From positions 11,130,833-11,194,832 of the forward strand of contig JASEVX010000010.1 of NCBI GenBank assembly GCA_031761405.1: a stretch of 64,000 nt of DNA. Reading direction: 5' to 3'. Under the pieces are notes generated by a model. That model searched no databases. It was not told the origin of the DNA and was given only the letters and a program-made list of their open reading frames with translations. Below are positions 1-64,000 of the stretch, in pieces. The position numbers and the translations under genes are program-made. Position 1 is the stretch's first letter, and each line of letters begins with the position of its first letter. The stretch comes from Serripes groenlandicus (Eukaryota > Mollusca > Bivalvia > Cardiida > Cardiidae).

Positions 1-656
1 TCAAACTTGGTAGGGAGGTTTGGCATGAACATTAGGTGACCACTACTGGTTTTTTTTTTAGGTCATCCTTCAAATATTGTTTTACAAACATCTCCTGTTT
101 CTAAAGATGTACCATCATTCTGCCTAGATGTTTTCTAATATGTCGGCTGCAGTTATATTGTGTGTTGAAAGGCGTTCTTTATTTTACATTCATTTGTAGA
201 TCCTACTACCTAGCTCTTGCTAACTATTTTACCTTTATAAGCATCTGTTGAAAAATCTACAAAATCTTACCAGACATGTTGTTTAATAAAGCATAACTGG
301 CGAGCTCATGTGTTGATTTACCATTGCGTTAGAAGATCATTTTTACCAAAGATCTGCACTTCAGAAACAATTGGTTACAGTTTGAAAAAGAAAATTACAT
401 GAATGTTCCTAAGTTGATTCTTAACAATACTCCTTTGGGGCATGTTGATTGGTTATTAAAACAAAGCCGTAAGGAGTTTGTTACATGTGTTTTAAGTGGC
501 TGAAGGGATAACATAAATAAAATATATCTTTTAAGAACTACTGGCCTTACACTTAAACGAAATTATGTTCATATTTCTTTTGAAGACCTTGTATCAGATT
601 CCTTTATGAGATCCTTCGGCATGTGTTGGTGTTAAGTCAACCCATTCTTCCTTAAC
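1..656. other. Intron or upstream sequence with no recognised feature
   Basis: AT-rich sequence with stops in all frames. It holds scattered short motifs resembling MITE-A but no exon, RNA gene or intact repeat that I can recognise. Confidence 0.5.
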
Positions 657-919
657 TTAATTCTTTTCCACTTGCAGACACCTTTTGATGCATCTGCAAC
701 AGAAAACTTGAAAACATCGAGGCAGTTGGAGAAGTTGCTCAAAATGATCAATTCTATTCAATAATTAGTTTTCATTTTGATGATTTTGACCCCAGTTGAA
801 AACATTGGTACAAAAGGATAAATTGATCATTATGAGCAATTTCTTCCTTTGCCACAATGTTAACAAAAGTCTTCTGCTGGTCAGGCACCAGGATGCATCT
901 ATATGTGAGAAAGAGTTAA
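657..919 (+). mobile_element. MITE-A relic
   Basis: Runs from a TTAA followed by an eroded CTTTTCC end to GAGAAAGAGTTAA. It retains internal family landmarks (GAAAACATTG, GAGCAATTTCTTC, CTTCTGCTG). It is longer than the 229-bp family length and contains a partly repeated middle. Confidence 0.5.
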
Positions 920-1124
920 AAAGCGTTCAATGGATGGTTTTGATATTGAGTTTAAAGCACGATCAGAGTTGTGTTAGCGGTCAACTTGTATAAGGCAGCC
1001 TCTTGAAGATTAACCATAACAATAATACCTTCTTTATTTGACTTGTATTATGCTGTCATATGTGTTCAGCAGTAAAATGTTGACTCTCCTGCTGGCGGCT
1101 ACTTTGGCCAGTTGTTGTATGTTG

Positions 1125-1298
1125 TTTCTGCAGCAGACTTTGAACATATTTTGTCAAAAAAAGGAAAATATCTGAAATTGAATGGATAACCTATGACTAA
1201 AAGCTCGTTTTGAGCAATTTCTTATTTTGTCACTTTGTTTTCAAAAAGCCGTCTGCTGCAGAGGCGTCAGAAAGCGTCTATATGAGGGAAAGGGTTAA
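1125..1298 (+). mobile_element. MITE-A copy, 5'-truncated, abutting exon 1
   Basis: Contains CTGCAGCAGACTTTGAAC, the internal palindrome half GAGCAATTTCTT, and an intact right end TATGAGGGAAAGGGTTAA. The terminal TTAA ends 9 nt before the exon-1 boundary. Confidence 0.75.
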
Positions 1299-1307
1299 TA
1301 ATTTCAG

Positions 1308-63125
<61,818 letters not shown>

Positions 63126-63542
63126 GTAAGGAGTACAGCGTCATATAAAATATATCTCTTATTACCCAGTACAACCCAATGTTGTGGATACTTAGGCATT
63201 TCCGTCAAATAACAAATCTAGGCATGCAAATAGGGACAAATATGAAAAATGCGTAAGGTTGTATCAAATTGACATTTAACATTTATATATGCATGAGCAG
63301 GTTCTTATTTTTCTATCCAATGTAATCGCCCAATAAAACTTATGCTTACACATTACTGCTTCTCTATCTCATTTATTTATATGGGTTATCTTCCCTGTTG
63401 ATATCTAACTATTTTAAAAGCTGCAATTTGATTGGTTGATGCAAAGATCAATCTGAGACGACCTGTAATAGGCAGTATATAATATGGTACTGCTGTAACA
63501 TTATAGGTCAATATTTAATGAGATTAGTTTATACTAGACAAT

Positions 63543-63784
63543 TTGAGCCGTCTAGCGAGAAAACCAACAGTATGGCATTTGCGTAATGTATCGACCCGGA
63601 TCAGCCTGCGCTGTACACGCAGACTGATCTAGGCCGACACATTCCGTTTCAGGGGGATAGAGGTATAGAGTAATGATTCCTGAAACAGAAAATCCACAGG
63701 AGACGAAAGGTCTCTATCTGGGTAAGCCTACGCGGCATGCTTAGGCTATTACCGGTGATTGGTTATCTCGCAGGACGGCTCATA
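63543..63784. mobile_element. MITE-D (TGAGCCGTC ends)
   Basis: TTGAGCCGTCTAGCGAGAAA at the left and ATCTCGCAGGACGGCTCATA at the right are inverted ends; length ~242 bp. The interior has GATCAGCCTGCGC and GCAGACTGATCTAGGC. Related copies: 52165-52415 and a fragment at 34517-34610. Confidence 0.75.
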
Positions 63785-63810
63785 TCTCATCATGTGACCA
63801 ATGTCTACAG

Positions 63811-64000
63811 TTAAGCCTTTCCCACATACAGACGCTTTCTGATGCCTCTGCAACAGACGACTTTTCAAAATATACTGACAAAAGAAGAAATTGGTCAAAA
63901 CAAGCAATTCCTCCTTTTGCCACAATGTTGTCCACTTTTTCTCGAAACAAACATATTTATGATTTTGAGATTAGGTATTGGTGTATGGATCTGAGGTTAA
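63811..64000 (+). mobile_element. MITE-A copy running to the window edge
   Basis: TTAAGCCTTTCCCACATACA, CTTTCTGATGCCTCTGCAAC, AGACGACTTTTC, AAGAAATTGGTCAAAACAAG and CCACAATGTTGTCCACTTTT. The right end is not visible. Confidence 0.72.

Overview
The window is animal nuclear DNA, most likely from a bivalve mollusc. It is AT-rich, full of introns, tandem satellites, MITEs, tRNA-derived SINEs and an L1/Tx1-type LINE. Several dispersed repeats (the 'gccctcttg...gctcacctgagc' family, the gagccgtc...gacggctc family) are types I associate with bivalves. The taxon is an inference. Nothing bacterial, no rRNA, no CRISPR and no complete gene is present.

One large gene on the + strand runs through the whole window, and both its start and its end lie outside. 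I can place 25 exons, plus one possible alternative exon, each with splice sites and a consistent reading phase. In order they encode three LDL-receptor class A (LDLa) modules, an SRCR domain, a Thr/Pro linker, a second SRCR, two MAM domains, a third SRCR, an incomplete MAM, a MAM, and the start of another MAM. Almost every exon is bounded by phase-1 introns. The exceptions are a phase-2 intron inside each SRCR and a phase-0 intron inside two MAMs. All recognised domains are extracellular, cysteine-stabilised types, so the product is probably a secreted or cell-surface receptor or adhesion protein. No signal peptide or membrane segment is in the window.

Layout: 1-5.2 kb holds the LDLa exons among MITEs. 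From 5.2 to 9.9 kb there is a 44-bp minisatellite grown from the end of LDLa exon 3, a 1.15-kb terminal-inverted-repeat element, and a 2.8-kb 42/49-bp satellite. From 11.4 to 18.5 kb are two SRCR domains and the linker; from 22.8 to 34.1 kb two MAM domains, with a 4.1-kb 62-bp satellite in one intron. From 35.3 to 51.3 kb come SRCR3 and more MAM exons, separated by tandem-repeat elements. A 6.7-kb LINE with a 10-bp target duplication fills the intron at 52.4-59.1 kb, and the last MAM exons lie at 59.7-63.1 kb.

The most interesting structure is how repeats sit against exons. A ~229-bp TTAA-flanked, piggyBac-like MITE (called MITE-A here) occurs in more than 20 copies and often abuts exon edges, apparently using the TTAA in extended donors of the form GTAAGTTAA. 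Two exon 3' ends with their donors have been tandemly duplicated. The 62-bp satellite looks derived from a SINE body. One 83-nt exon has the same phases as, and could replace, a MAM exon.
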